Shown here piece after piece: positions 24,038-33,062 of a stretch of 33,062 bases of DNA. Below the pieces are notes generated by a model that saw nothing but the letters and a program-made list of their open reading frames with translations, had not been told where the DNA came from and did no database searches. Source of the DNA: Dinochytrium kinnereticum. Taxonomy: Eukaryota; Chytridiomycota; Chytridiomycetes; Chytridiales; Chytridiaceae. A program made the translations under genes and the position numbers. Location of the stretch: the NCBI GenBank assembly GCA_027604005.1, contig JADGJT010000269.1:1-33062 (forward strand). The letters run 5' to 3'. The stretch's first letter is position 1; every line of letters starts with the position of its first letter.

Positions 24038-24045
24038 GAATATTC
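24038..24045. promoter_or_regulatory. Second, two-unit GAAnnTTC element
   Basis: GAA-ta-TTC again, about 40 bases from the four-unit element. Alone it would be weak; as a partner it could support cooperative HSF binding. Confidence 0.4.
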
Positions 24046-24647
24046 AACGCTAAAGATTCAGGGCAGAGGAGCAGATGAGTTTTGGAGAGAAAGAGATGGA
24101 TCATAATTAATGATTCTACTACTGGACATCCCCAAACTGAATCACTGGGCGTTTGACAGTTTATTGAACGTGCATCACGACCTCTTGACGACCAAGGCAC
24201 CCACCGCATGGACAAGCCCTCTTAAGAAAGACCTTGAAGATAAAGAAGGTGCATAACTGATGCCGAGTTTGCATGAGAATATCCTTGAACCAAGATAAAG
24301 AAACACATCAAAAAATAAAAATAAACAGCCTGAAAGAATGTGGATTGGATAGGAGAGAAAAGCGCCAGGACAAAGATATCGCACAGGGGAAGGGAAACGG
24401 AAAACAGAAGAAGAAAAAAGCAAAAACAAAAGAATAAACGGGCGAGAGCAGCATTTTGGAAAGAAAAAAAAAAAGTAAAGTCAATCAAACACATTTCCAT
24501 AAAGCACAAAAACAAAAACCAACAAAAAAATAAGGTAAGAGAACTGTTCATGCAAGCGTGTACGGCAACGCTGCTCATCTCTGCTAAAGAAAAATAACAA
24601 CAAAGAAACTAAAATTAAGAAACTCAAAAAGAACTTAAAAACATAAG

Positions 24648-26912
24648 CTATTTGTAAACCGTGCTTGCAACGCTTCCTCCCGCCAAGATAGCCGCCCTCA
24701 CCGCAGCCTCCATACCTCCCTCCCCAGGCTCACGATCGACCATCACACCATCGCCTTCCTCATCCGATACAACCACAACCCCCTTACCCCCAACCACAGG
24801 CCCTGCACCACCCTCACCACCACCAGCAGCAGCAGCCGTCTCCAACAGCACTCTCGCAGCCTCCAAATCCCTGACGGCCTCTTGCGCGCTCTTCACAACC
24901 TCCCCAGCGCAGGTCAACAACACCCCCTCACCATCCACATTAGCGCCGTCCCCTGATTTAAGCTTGATCAGCACCTTCATTCTCCCGGCGGCTGTCTCGC
25001 AAGCCGTCAAACTTGACAAGAGCCGTTCACGAAGACGTCGGTCCGTACAGGCTCGAGCGACAGGGAGCCAGGCAGTCGAGATGCCTTTCCCGAGAAGGGA
25101 GATCTCTTTTGCGGCGGAGAGGTACGACTTTGTGAGTGAGTGGTTGGGGGAGGATGCTGCTGTGGATGTTCGGAGGGCGGGATGCGTCGCACGGAGGTCG
25201 TTTAGTCTTGACGTCGCGAGCGTTGCCAGACCCGTCAGATCACTCATGTCAATCTGTCTCCTCTTCACGCGTCTAATGGGATTCACGGGTGTCAAAGAAG
25301 GAGGGGACGAAGGTGATTCCGCCGACCCTGTTCGCATCATGTTGACGCCGACACGAGACCGATGCGGCGCTCCAACGTCGGAATCGTAATCGTGGGAAAC
25401 CATCGAGGTGGTGTCGGAGAATCCCCCCGCGTCGAGCTGGACGACGGCTGGGATGGTCACTGGCACCGGGTTGCCAGATTCATCCAGGATGGTGAATGTT
25501 TTGCCGGTGACGATGTGGGCTCCTGTTGGCGTGGTTTGAGTTACGAGAGTGGGGGCATGGGTAGTCGGGACGATGCCGTCCTCTGGGATTGCATCGAGAG
25601 GTTGAACGGGTGCTTCAGGTGTTTCGTTTACCACGACTGCCAGATGCTCGGGTTCCTTACTCTCGACTGCGGACTCCTGTTCTTTTACAATGGCGGGCTC
25701 GGCCTGCGTCTCCGTAGGAGCTTCGCCGCACAGCGGCTCATTCGCTGTTGGTGGCATCGACTTATCCTTAACCTCCTCTTCCACATCATCTTGTTTCGTA
25801 GAACCGCCGTCTACCTCTTCGACCACCACAACCTCCTCCTCCACAACCTCCTTCACCGCACCTTCAACCTTAACAAACGCCTCCCCAACATTCGCCTCCC
25901 TCCCGATAACAACCAAAGATCCTTCCTCCTCCATCCTCCCATCACCCTCTTCCTCATTATCTCCCTCGTCATCCGCATCATTGTCCTCCCCAGACGGTTC
26001 AGCAGCAGGCGCCACCGCATCTTTCGAATCCTTTAAGACAGCCCCACCCCCTCCCCTCAACACCTTCCTCCCAACACCACCTCTTTCTTCTTCATCACCA
26101 GCCGACACAGACACCGTCTTGCTTTTGGAAAGCTTGATCCCCATCCTCTTCTGTGATGATGTAGCAGTCTTGGAAACGGTGGAGGATGTGGAAGGAGGAT
26201 TCAAAAGGGCAGCTGGTGGAACGGGGGCCTTCCCTGGCTTTGTCGATCTCACAAACCCAGCGGGAGACGTCTCCCTTTCCTTCGCCACCACCCTCCTGCT
26301 GGGAACTGATCGCTTGGCAGGGGGTGACATGGGTGGAGTGAGAAGAGCGGCGGCATCTGGTGATTTCAGACTCCCATTGCTGGTTGTGGTTCGGAGGACC
26401 ATTCGTCCGAAAGGGCCACGGACCAACCCTGTGTCGATCCGAGAGGGAATGGCGGCGTAGCGCGGGTCAGAGTCATGCTGCTGCTGCTGGGAGTGGGTTT
26501 GGTGGAGACGGCGACGGGTGGGGAGTTCTGAGTCGCTTTTGGATTGGGAACGCTGAGGCGTTGAAGGTTCAGTCAGTCAGACCTCCCTTGCGTTCGTTCG
26601 TCCATGATGGCAATGCAAAGGCTCACTTACCGAGCTGGCTGATCTCCATGCCGGTGACTTTGACTCACTTTTCGAACCTCTCTGCTTGAGGACAAACGGA
26701 TTCTTCTCCCGCAGCTCCTTCTCTCTGTCCCTCTTCAGCTGGCAGGCCAGGCAATTCGACCTTGCCGAGTGATGCGAAAACGGAATCTCCGTCGCCGTGG
26801 ACGCCATGGATCTCATCGAAGGCGTTTCAGACAGCCGTCTCTGCTGAAGCCTGAACACCGGGTGAAGGTTGACGGAACGCACGGGGAATGGAGAGGGAGG
26901 TGTCGTTGTCAT
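24648..26912 (-). CDS. Unrecognised 728-residue, mostly disordered protein, two exons
   Basis: Exons are 26912-26631 and 26552-24648, in phase across a consensus GTAAGT donor. I do not recognise a family. The N-terminal 94 residues are basic with a CLAC pair followed by QLKRDREKELREKNPF, which may be a short conserved motif. The middle is low-complexity: a Gln run, Pro/Ser-rich TPPMSPPAKRS (resembling proline-directed kinase sites), then a long Glu/Asp/Val stretch. The last about 220 residues (from RRQIDMSDLTGLATLATSRL) look ordered and helical, with leucine/alanine spacing as in helical-bundle proteins (KEISLLGKGISTAW, AGEVVKSAQEAVRDLEAARV). No signal peptide or membrane segment. Its upstream region holds three ACGCGT boxes that could make it cell-cycle regulated. 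Confidence 0.7.
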
Positions 26913-27736
26913 CCTGCCCTCTGGCTTCTGGTATTTTAAGGGTTTGGCACTTCAGCGTGCTAACTTTGCTTGTCTCCCCTCCGTTGGCTGGCTGCAGTGT
27001 CCTGCGGTGGGGTGGGCTAGAGGCTTTTCCTCTGGATTGGGACAGGGGTTGGTGGGGAGGGCTGGGGAGCGGCTTGCGTCGGGGGCTGGGGGATGGATGC
27101 TCCTCACAGGAAAAAGAAGATGGGTCCCGTGTGTGGCGGGGGCTTTGGGGAGCAAGTCTCAGAACGGCCGTCAAGTATGCGAATGACGCAAGACGCCCTT
27201 CGCTGAGACGGGCGTCGATGGAGACGGATGGACTGGGGGGGGGGGGTGACGGGTGGTCCTGGGTGACGGACGATGATTATTGGTGAAATTTCCAGTGGTG
27301 GTTGGTGGTGGTGACTTTTCGCCCCGTAAACAAACAAAACGCGTCGCTTACCGCTGGATTGTTCGTGACGCGTTTCTCAGTGCTCGACGCGCGTCCTGAT
27401 GCGCCTGGACGACAGGACTACGCGTAGGCACCGCTGGTTCCTCTGTGCGGATGCTTGAAGTTCAAAGGTCTGACTCTGGGCGCATGTGAAGTAAATCCTT
27501 CCTCATGCAAACCTTTTCTTGTGGACAGCTGAAGGTCCCTGAACCAGCCGCGAATCCACGTTTTTCCATATTTCCGCGGCCGGCTGAAGTCTCATCGCTG
27601 GAAACATCACCCTGAAAAGCGGGAATCTCGCACAATAGTTGATCACCATCAGATGAAAGCAGGTAGAACAGAGGCCCTGGCTATTTTTTGGTTACAGAGG
27701 CCTTAGTATTCATCAAGTTTGGGCAGCACATTTGTG
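26913..27736. promoter_or_regulatory. Divergent intergenic promoter with MCB cluster and forkhead-like site
   Basis: It separates the minus-strand gene (ATG 26912) from the plus-strand receptor gene (ATG 27737). ACGCGT occurs exactly at 27339-27344, 27368-27373 and 27420-27425, with an ACGCGCGT near-match at 27387-27394. GTAAACAA, the forkhead core, lies at 27326-27333, just 5 bases before the first box. ACGCGT is the MluI cell-cycle box bound by MBF (G1/S). Which of the two genes it serves is not determined. Confidence 0.5.
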
Positions 27737-29700
27737 ATGAGTTTGTTGAGCGGTATTGCTAACTCGCTCCTTCTCCTATCACGGCGCGAGGAGGAGGAGG
27801 CTGTGGAAGAGGATCACCACGATCTTGAGGAGGTTGAGGAGCTCGACTGGTACAGCCGTGTATCTATCAAGGTCTTGACTGGTGTCAATGGGCTCAGTCT
27901 GGCTTTATCCTTACTGGCATTATTCGCCTTTATCCTTGGACGAATGTAAACCCCACATCTCTGTTATTCTATTGCCTTAGCTTTGATTGCACAGTAAGAG
28001 CCCAAGACTGTTCGACCGAACTTCACTCAAGATTATCCTTTTTATCACCATCGCCGATGCGATTTTCCACTCATCCTACATCTACTCCATGTATCTTGGC
28101 GACGAATTGAACTGCAAGATCAGCTGCAGCGCACTTATATTTGGGAGTCTGTTTGAGGCATTTTTGATTACCTGTTTGGCGTGAGTATTGGGGATGTATG
28201 ACTTTTGCTTAGCTTTTCTCTTTTTTGTTACGCCCATCATGTCCAGAGTCAACCTGGTCATCATCACATTCTCTCGAATGGGAGGTGAAAATCAAACATT
28301 TACTTTTCCGTTGATGCTTGGATGCTCTTTTCTTGCTTCCTTTGCTTTTGCCACCTCTATCGGGATTCCGACTCCTGTTGAGTTTGTGATTATTGATGTG
28401 AGATTCATTGACCCAACTAAATTATCTGTGACGTTTCTAAGGTGGCCTGACCCCTTTTTTTTTTCTGTTTGGAAAGGGCTGCTGGTGGATTGAAGGAAAA
28501 GAATTTTATATCTGGGTTTGTTTTTACGGACCACTCTTTAGTATTGCATTTGTCAACGTAATTCTGGCCGCCGCCATCTATTTGAAGCTAAAGGTATGAT
28601 CTTGTTCATATTCTCAGCATCTTACCTTATCCTGCATTTCTACTCATTTTCTAGCAACATGTTAGATCACTCAATCTCAACTTTTCGAATGTCCCTACAA
28701 TATTTGATCGAATACCCACAATACTTGCAGATCGACCGCCCGTTCTGTCCTCTCCTATGACATCGGCGGAGGATGAGGAGGGGGGAATCGTGGTGGTATT
28801 GGCTGTTTATTCGTAGCATGCTTTACTAACAGATGCTCTGACTCGTCTTTAGGAACATTTCAGCAAAAGCGATAACGCCAATAGTGAACCCGGGCTGGGA
28901 TTCGACACAAGGAGTCTAAATGATACGACTAGCGCAGTTGTTGATCGGCTGGAACATGCAAAGTCGGTCACTAAGGTTTCATTTGCTTTTTTGCGGGTTT
29001 ATGTAACCGATCATAGCCGCTTTTAAGAGGTCATGAGTCTAGCGGCAATCCACCTTGGGCGAACTCGGTGATGATCCGTGGTGGCCTACGAAGCACTTCG
29101 GTGAAAGCGTCGGCGACCGTATCGTTCAGCGCTGACGATCCGGCCTCTTGCATATCACAGACTAATCGTTGCGAAGTCCCTGAAAAGTTCTTGTTCCATC
29201 TGTTTTATGTGAACTCATTATCCTTGTTTTCTTTCGTTCTTTCTAGACTGAACATCCAACCCAGAAAAGTTCTTCGGTCTTCGTCTTTTGCCATAAGGGT
29301 AATAAGAGAGCACGGAGAAAGAAAGAAAGAGGAAAAGTCTGTTGATTCCGACATCCAAGGAGACAGCGTTATGTAAGTTTCTCGAAATATTTCTAACTTC
29401 AATTCTCTAATCATAAACAAAAAAAAACTAGCTCTGTCGCCATGAAAGTCAATATGTAGTAAGAAACCCTGAAGATTTGCTAGTGTTTGACTAATTTCCT
29501 AATCATCAAGTCTTGTCCTTCCTTTCATCACGGAGATTGCGACGTGTCTCGTCGACACCACAAACACTGATAACACATTCGCTCAAATGATGCAAAGCGT
29601 GATGGAGTCGTCAAAGGGGTTTTTTACATTTTTAGTCTTGCTCCAAGATCCGGCCATTCAGAGAGTGATGGTCAAGACGTTTCGGGGAACGCCTTTTTAG
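27737..29700 (+). CDS. Seven-transmembrane receptor-like protein (cAMP-receptor/Git3-like GPCR), about ten exons
   Basis: ATG 27737 is used; an in-frame TTG lies 18 bases upstream. Exons: 27737-27945, 27995-28180, 28247-28397, 28477-28593, 28655-28793 (end approximate), 28853-28975, an unresolved part from 29043, then 29247-29372, a 24-base microexon 29432-29455 and 29511-29700. A Glu-rich N-terminus precedes helices GLSLALSLLALFAFILG, LKIILFITIADAIFHSS, SALIFGSLFEAFLITCLAVN, FPLMLGCSFLASFAFA, a loop with CWWIEGKEF and FYGPLFSIAFVNVILAAAIY. A long cytosolic loop 3 leads to VNILVLPFITEIA and SSKGFFTFLVLLQDPA. Cys in helix 3 and in loop 2 could form the usual disulphide, and the KGF-x(9-12)-DP end recalls cAR/Git3-type receptors. 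Ligand unknown. The 28976-29246 junction is ambiguous (a stop follows in the direct frame), so the third loop is uncertain. Confidence 0.68.
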
Positions 29701-29725
29701 AACACCATTCCCTTAGGTATACATA

Positions 29726-30050
29726 TCAAACTTGCCATTCCTTAATATCTTTTCGAAGGCCTTGAGCAACGCCTTCGACTGTATTCTCGGCATCACAGTT
29801 GTTCTTGACGTTGCCGGAGAGGCGGAGGGAGGTTGCTTTTTGGAGGGTGTAGTTCTGGAAGAAGACGGCCGATGGAGATGCAGGTTTGGGTCGGTCAAGT
29901 AGACGGCCGATGGAGATGCAGGTTTGGGTCGGTCAAGTTGGGGGAAGGGATGAAGGGAAGACCTTGCACTTTGCCGTAGAATTTGAACCGGATAGCGGAT
30001 TTATTGGCTGGTGCTGAGGTTGAGGGTGTTTGTGGGTTGGCCTCGTTCAT
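29726..30050 (-). pseudogene. Acylphosphatase-like sequence, broken by an insertion in the active-site loop
   Basis: From ATG 30050 the frame gives MNEANPQTP, then AIRFKFYGKVQG, the first strand and start of the acylphosphatase phosphate-binding loop. The expected continuation (VFF..., then NVKNNCDAENTVEGVAQG and KEWQV, stop at 29726) is present but in another frame, about 94 bases later. The interval contains two copies of a perfect 38-bp repeat; even one copy leaves the frames out of register by two bases. No intron with normal ends joins them. The loop reads VFFQ where family members have an essential Arg (VxFR), so the product would be inactive even if joined. An unusual intron is the alternative. 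The family is small (about 90-100 residues), in line with what is left. Confidence 0.55.
29863..29938. repeat. Perfect 38-bp tandem duplication
   Basis: The unit starting agacggccgatggagatgca occupies 29863-29900 and again 29901-29938 without a mismatch. 38 is not a multiple of three, so the event shifted any frame through it, and identity implies it is recent. Confidence 0.97.
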
Positions 30051-30224
30051 GTATTTTTTTGGGTTATGAGGTTTATTTGTCAAATAAGTTTGTTGGGTAC
30101 CTGATGCTTTTCCTCGCATTAAAAGCAGATAAATGAAACGGCATTGCGCAGAGTTTTTCGCGTTAATTAGAAGCGATGAAGGGACTATTTTTTCCCGATG
30201 CAGTGAATGAACAATGCCCAACCA

Positions 30225-31777
30225 CTAAGGCATTCTACCCCACGCCACAGCCAAAATAATCGCAAGTGAAAGTAGGCCGTGAAAGCTGCAGACATATGAA
30301 GCCTTCAAGCCCCCAGACGCTAGTGTAGTGCTTACTTTTAAAACACAGTTCTGGGGTTTCTCGCATTGTTGAGTGATGGTACAGCATGTCGATCCATCAA
30401 CGCATGTGATGTTCGACTGCAAGCTGAAAGCTGTAAACGGTCATAAAGAATCAGTGCTGGGAGCAAATCAAATAATGTAAACAATAAAGAAGAAATAAAA
30501 AACGGAATGCGATAATTGTATCCAAAACGGAAAAAAAAGCAAACACTACTACTTGCCTTCACCCAAGCAAACGTTGTAGCTGTTTGAAGCAGTACACACC
30601 ATCGTACCATCCTTTACGCCTTTACAAGGTCCTGTTGGTGTTATCCTGGTCCCATTCTTAATTGCTCCATCGCATAGTCCGGACGAGGTCGGTATGCATT
30701 GGTTTGCGGACGCGCAACAGTCTGTTCCGGTCCGGCAGGTACGCGGGGAGGAAAAATACATAGCTTTTTTTTTTTTTTGAGAAAAATATATTTTGCAAGT
30801 GCTTATCAGAGAGGGATTATACAAAGAGATTCCATACCTTGGTCGAGACAGTAGTTGTACCGAGATTTTGAGAGACAGACCATTTGGAATTCGGTTATGC
30901 CTTTACAAAGTATTTTCTCTTTTGTTCGTGAGAGCAGGGGAGATGAAAGAATCAGAACCGCCGGAATTCAAAAAGTCGTTGGTTGCAAAAGGCCATCCCT
31001 GCCTAATGATAATACACAAAAAAACAAAAAAACATATTCACCATCAAACCCGGGAGTTGGCGTCGGTGTTGGAGTACCTCTTGGGATGGTCAACGGAGTC
31101 GAAGAGGTTTTAACTGCCGGTATCAGGGGTGACGGTGGGAGCCAGATTGATGATGGTGGAGGGACCCATGTCTGAGAAGAAAGTGCCAAGGATGACAACC
31201 CTGAGATGGTTGAGCTGGAAAAAAATGAGGAGGAGAATGATGATGAGGTGAACGAGGATGTGGATGAGCTGAACGAGGACGTGGATGAGGTGGATTTGAA
31301 CGATGACGATGAGATCGATGCGGACGAGGAGAGAGAAATTGATGGAACAACTGACGATAAGGTTGAAGACTTTGAGGGGATGACTGTGGAGTCGGATGAG
31401 GTTGATCTGGTTGAATCTCGGGACTTGATTGAAGCATGTGCAGGGTTCGATGAAGAAGATGTCAGGACTGACGTCGTGGATGATACAGTATGGGTCGGTA
31501 CTGAAGTCGATGAGGATGAGGAAAAGAGAGTTGCATGTATGGTGGACGACACCGCCGTCTCAGGCTCGCCTGGTGCGTTTGTGATGATTCGAAAGGTGTA
31601 CGTTGAGTAGCGGGTGCTCAACGTCCCGCTTGACGAGGCAAGTGACAGCAGCGAAGAGCCGGCGTATGAGGTATACCACAGATCAGCTCGGGATAGCGAT
31701 GAATCTGCGTTGGAGCTGGTTGACGTTGCTGATGCGGTGGTGTAGGGACTGGAGGTGGGCATGCTTTCTGTTGCCAT
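30225..31777 (-). CDS. Ser/Thr-rich cell-surface protein with two tandem Cys-rich modules, four exons
   Basis: Exons are 31777-31042, 30900-30838, 30763-30563 and 30430-30225, in phase, 401 residues. Exon 1 encodes a Ser/Thr stalk (O-glycosylation-like) ending in a Thr-Pro repeat (GTPTPTPTPG). Then two modules of one design: MVC-x5-YN-x-CL-x9-TC-x3-GTDCC-x5-QC (first) and MVC-x5-YN-x-CL-x8-TC-x3-GSTCC-x5-QC (second). The first is followed by another Cys pair (GLCDGAIKNG, TGPCKG). Introns interrupt both modules at the same place and phase, so the unit duplicated with its intron. A hydrophobic tail (LLSLAIILAVAWG) follows a small-residue stretch, as in GPI-anchor signals. No signal peptide follows the ATG and a stop lies just upstream in frame, so a 5' exon with the signal is probably missing from my model. 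Possibly an adhesin or wall-binding protein. Confidence 0.65.
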
Positions 31778-31786
31778 GGTGACAAT

Positions 31787-32412
31787 TCACAAGTTGTCAA
31801 ATTGAAAATCACCTCTGCATGCCACCCTCAGCGCATCCTCACGGGCCGTGATGCTTTCGGGACGGCGAGGAAACAGAGGAGGAACGCCTACTGGAGCTGG
31901 ACGGTGGAGGCGGAGGATGAACTCAAGCATGAGGCGGGCTGCGGATGCTGGGAGCAGCTGCGCTTCATCCCATTTTCTGATCTCTCAAACGCAGCCTTCA
32001 GCCGCTTCAACTTTCTTCCAGTACAGAGACATTGCATCCATCTCCTTGACGATGCTCGCCGAAAACCCGAGCAAAGTGTTTGAGGCGAGCAAAGCATCAT
32101 CAGCGTCAGTTTCAAATATCCTGGAGCTCCTGTCTTCACACATTTGAGATATCTACAAAATAGAGATATTTGAGGGTTAAATGTCAGTCACACACAGCTG
32201 CCTCCGAAAACTCCCTCTCTGTCTCTGCTTCGTTGCAAACGGAATCAGGCAACCATCTTCCTCCCTCGATGCCTACTTCTCGGTTCACATGCGAAGATAT
32301 TCAACCTGGCTTCCTAGAATGCGGCTTGTTCTCTTCTCTAGCCACAGCGAGTTGTACTGGTTGACTGTGTGGACGATTGCATGGAGCATTGACATGGAGT
32401 CAGTGAGTAGAA
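31787..32412 (-). pseudogene. Disrupted coding remnant, unrecognised family
   Basis: Coding-like segments in order on the minus strand: MLHAIVHTVNQYNSLWLEKR and GSQVEYLRM (ending in a stop near 32287); in the next frame VNREVGIEGGRWLPD to about 32196; then, after a possible 43-base intron (32195-32153, GTGTGT...TTGTAG), ISQMCEDRSSRIFETDADDA and SASIVKEMDAMSLYWKK up to TGA at 31985-31987. The same frame continues with EIRKWDEAQLLPASAARLML to a second TGA at 31787-31789. A CGA-to-TGA change would explain the first stop. One frame change plus one internal stop suggest a decayed gene, though missed introns could account for the former. I do not recognise the protein; it looks helical. Confidence 0.45.
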
Positions 32413-32604
32413 TGGGTGTTTTGATGAAGAAAGGACGTGATGGATGTGGTGGATGAAAGAAAGTTGGATAAGGGGAAATGACTCGAAGGCTGATAGGATG
32501 GTGAGGGAAGGATGGATTTGGTGGATAGGATGCATGAAGAAAGTATGTGATTGATGGTGCCCAGTGGAAGGTATGACAGGAGCAGCATGTGATGGATAAC
32601 TGAC

Positions 32605-32700
32605 GATGGGAGCTATGGATTGTCAATGGATAAATTACGTGGAATTACGGGTTATCAAGGGATACACGACGATGGGAATTATGGGTTGTCAATTGATAAA
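32605..32700. repeat. Two imperfect 30-bp repeats in frame with the downstream endonuclease
   Basis: Copies at 32605-32634 and 32671-32700 match at 26 of 30 positions and encode DDGSYGLSMDK and DDGNYGLSIDK in the same frame as the following gene, 66 bases apart. Confidence 0.8.
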
Positions 32701-33062
32701 GGGGATGAATCCGATCCAGCACAATGCTTAGTTAGCTATTTTGAACAGCAGAATTACCATATAGTCTGCTTACAAGAGACCAGAATTAGTCGAAAGAGAC
32801 AGGAATTCTGGAATCAACTTCATAATTTGAAGAATTGGACTGTACATTCTGACGACATGAGAACTGGTTATGCTGGCGTCATGACGTTTGTACGTAATGG
32901 ACTTCCTATAATAGAGGGAGAAGCTAAAAAAGGCATAGACCTTAGAGAAGATAACATGAGTGATGAACTTAATGTTGAAAATGAGGGTAGATGTGTAACC
33001 ATATCCCTACCAGGACTTTATATAGTTAATGTATATGTCCCTAATGGATCGCGAACAGAAGC
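32626..33062 (+). CDS. Exonuclease III / AP-endonuclease-like (EEP superfamily) protein, 5' part, cut by the window edge
   Basis: A frame open from 32593 to the end of the window; the first ATG in it is 32626, but an upstream exon is possible. It shows IVCLQETRISRKR, where the Glu of LQET is the metal ligand of the EEP fold, then RTGYAGVMTFVRNGL, ENEGRCVTISL and LYIVNVYVPNGS, in the order found in ExoIII/APE1/Apn2 enzymes. These cleave DNA at abasic sites in repair; LINE retrotransposons carry a relative. The G-Y-x-G-V and EGR-x-(V/I)-T signatures favour the repair type. Codons are AT-rich (ATA, TTA, GTA, AAT), unlike the GC-leaning genes elsewhere in the window, so a transferred or mobile origin is conceivable. 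The catalytic C-terminal half is outside the window. Confidence 0.7.
   Translation, partial: MDKLRGITGYQGIHDDGNYGLSIDKGDESDPAQCLVSYFEQQNYHIVCLQETRISRKRQEFWNQLHNLKNWTVHSDDMRTGYAGVMTFVRNGLPIIEGEAKKGIDLREDNMSDELNVENEGRCVTISLPGLYIVNVYVPNGSRTE

Larger units (their letters stand above)
23745..24647. other. Spacer: fungalysin promoter and 3' side of the 728-residue gene
   Basis: No gene supported. It holds a strong heat-shock element (23992-24009), a weaker one (24038-24045) and, further right, a long A-rich tract (about 24300-24640) that probably includes the 3' end of the next minus-strand gene. Confidence 0.6.

Noticed and set aside
24661..26460. Long plus-strand frames (up to 256 residues) rich in Ser/Pro/Thr
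   Set aside because: They are antisense reflections of the Glu/Asp/Val-rich exon of the minus-strand 728-residue protein, which has matching splice sites and phase.
31206..31610. A 134-residue very acidic plus-strand frame
   Set aside because: It is the exact antisense of the Ser/Thr-rich stalk exon; the minus strand has the splice sites and the downstream Cys modules.
31985..31987. In-frame TGA as a selenocysteine codon or programmed readthrough
   Set aside because: I see no SECIS-like hairpin downstream, and a one-base CGA-to-TGA change in a decaying frame is the simpler reading.

Overview
The window is nuclear DNA from a fungus, most likely an early-diverging (chytrid-like) lineage. The signs are many short GT-AG introns, a CDC50-type flippase subunit, a secreted M36 fungalysin, a Pumilio protein, a nuclear-encoded mitochondrial EF-Tu, a receptor-like seven-helix protein, and abundant microsatellites and homopolymer runs. 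The lineage is inferred; there is no rRNA or other marker here.

Layout. (1) 0-4.1 kb: two tandem, diverged, membrane-anchored glycosyltransferase paralogs separated by microsatellite-rich DNA. (2) 4.7-17.7 kb: a dense block of housekeeping genes, all on the minus strand: adenylate kinase, a coiled-coil/Myb-like/U-box-like protein, mitochondrial EF-Tu, a CDC50/LEM3 flippase subunit and a Pumilio-family RNA-binding protein. I rebuilt the introns of four of these by hand, with reading phase consistent at every junction. (3) 17.7-21.0 kb: about 3.4 kb with no gene I can support. (4) 21.0-26.9 kb: a fungalysin metalloprotease with a large repetitive insertion and a heat-shock element upstream, then a 728-residue mostly disordered protein. 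(5) 26.9-29.7 kb: a divergent promoter holding three ACGCGT boxes, then a plus-strand seven-helix receptor-like gene. (6) 29.7-33.1 kb: accessory-looking DNA: a broken acylphosphatase-like sequence with a perfect 38-bp tandem duplication, a Ser/Thr-rich surface protein carrying two copies of a Cys-rich module, a disrupted coding remnant, and the start of an AT-rich AP-endonuclease-like (EEP) gene cut by the window edge.

The housekeeping genes form no operon-like pathway. The secretory and surface genes (glycosyltransferases, flippase subunit, fungalysin, Ser/Thr-rich protein, receptor) all bear on the cell surface, but nothing in the sequence ties them into one system. The points most worth a second look are the fungalysin insertion and its heat-shock element, the duplicated Cys module, the unusually high share of AAG 3' splice sites, the MCB cluster, the coiled-coil/Myb/U-box protein, and the two disrupted coding regions near the right edge.
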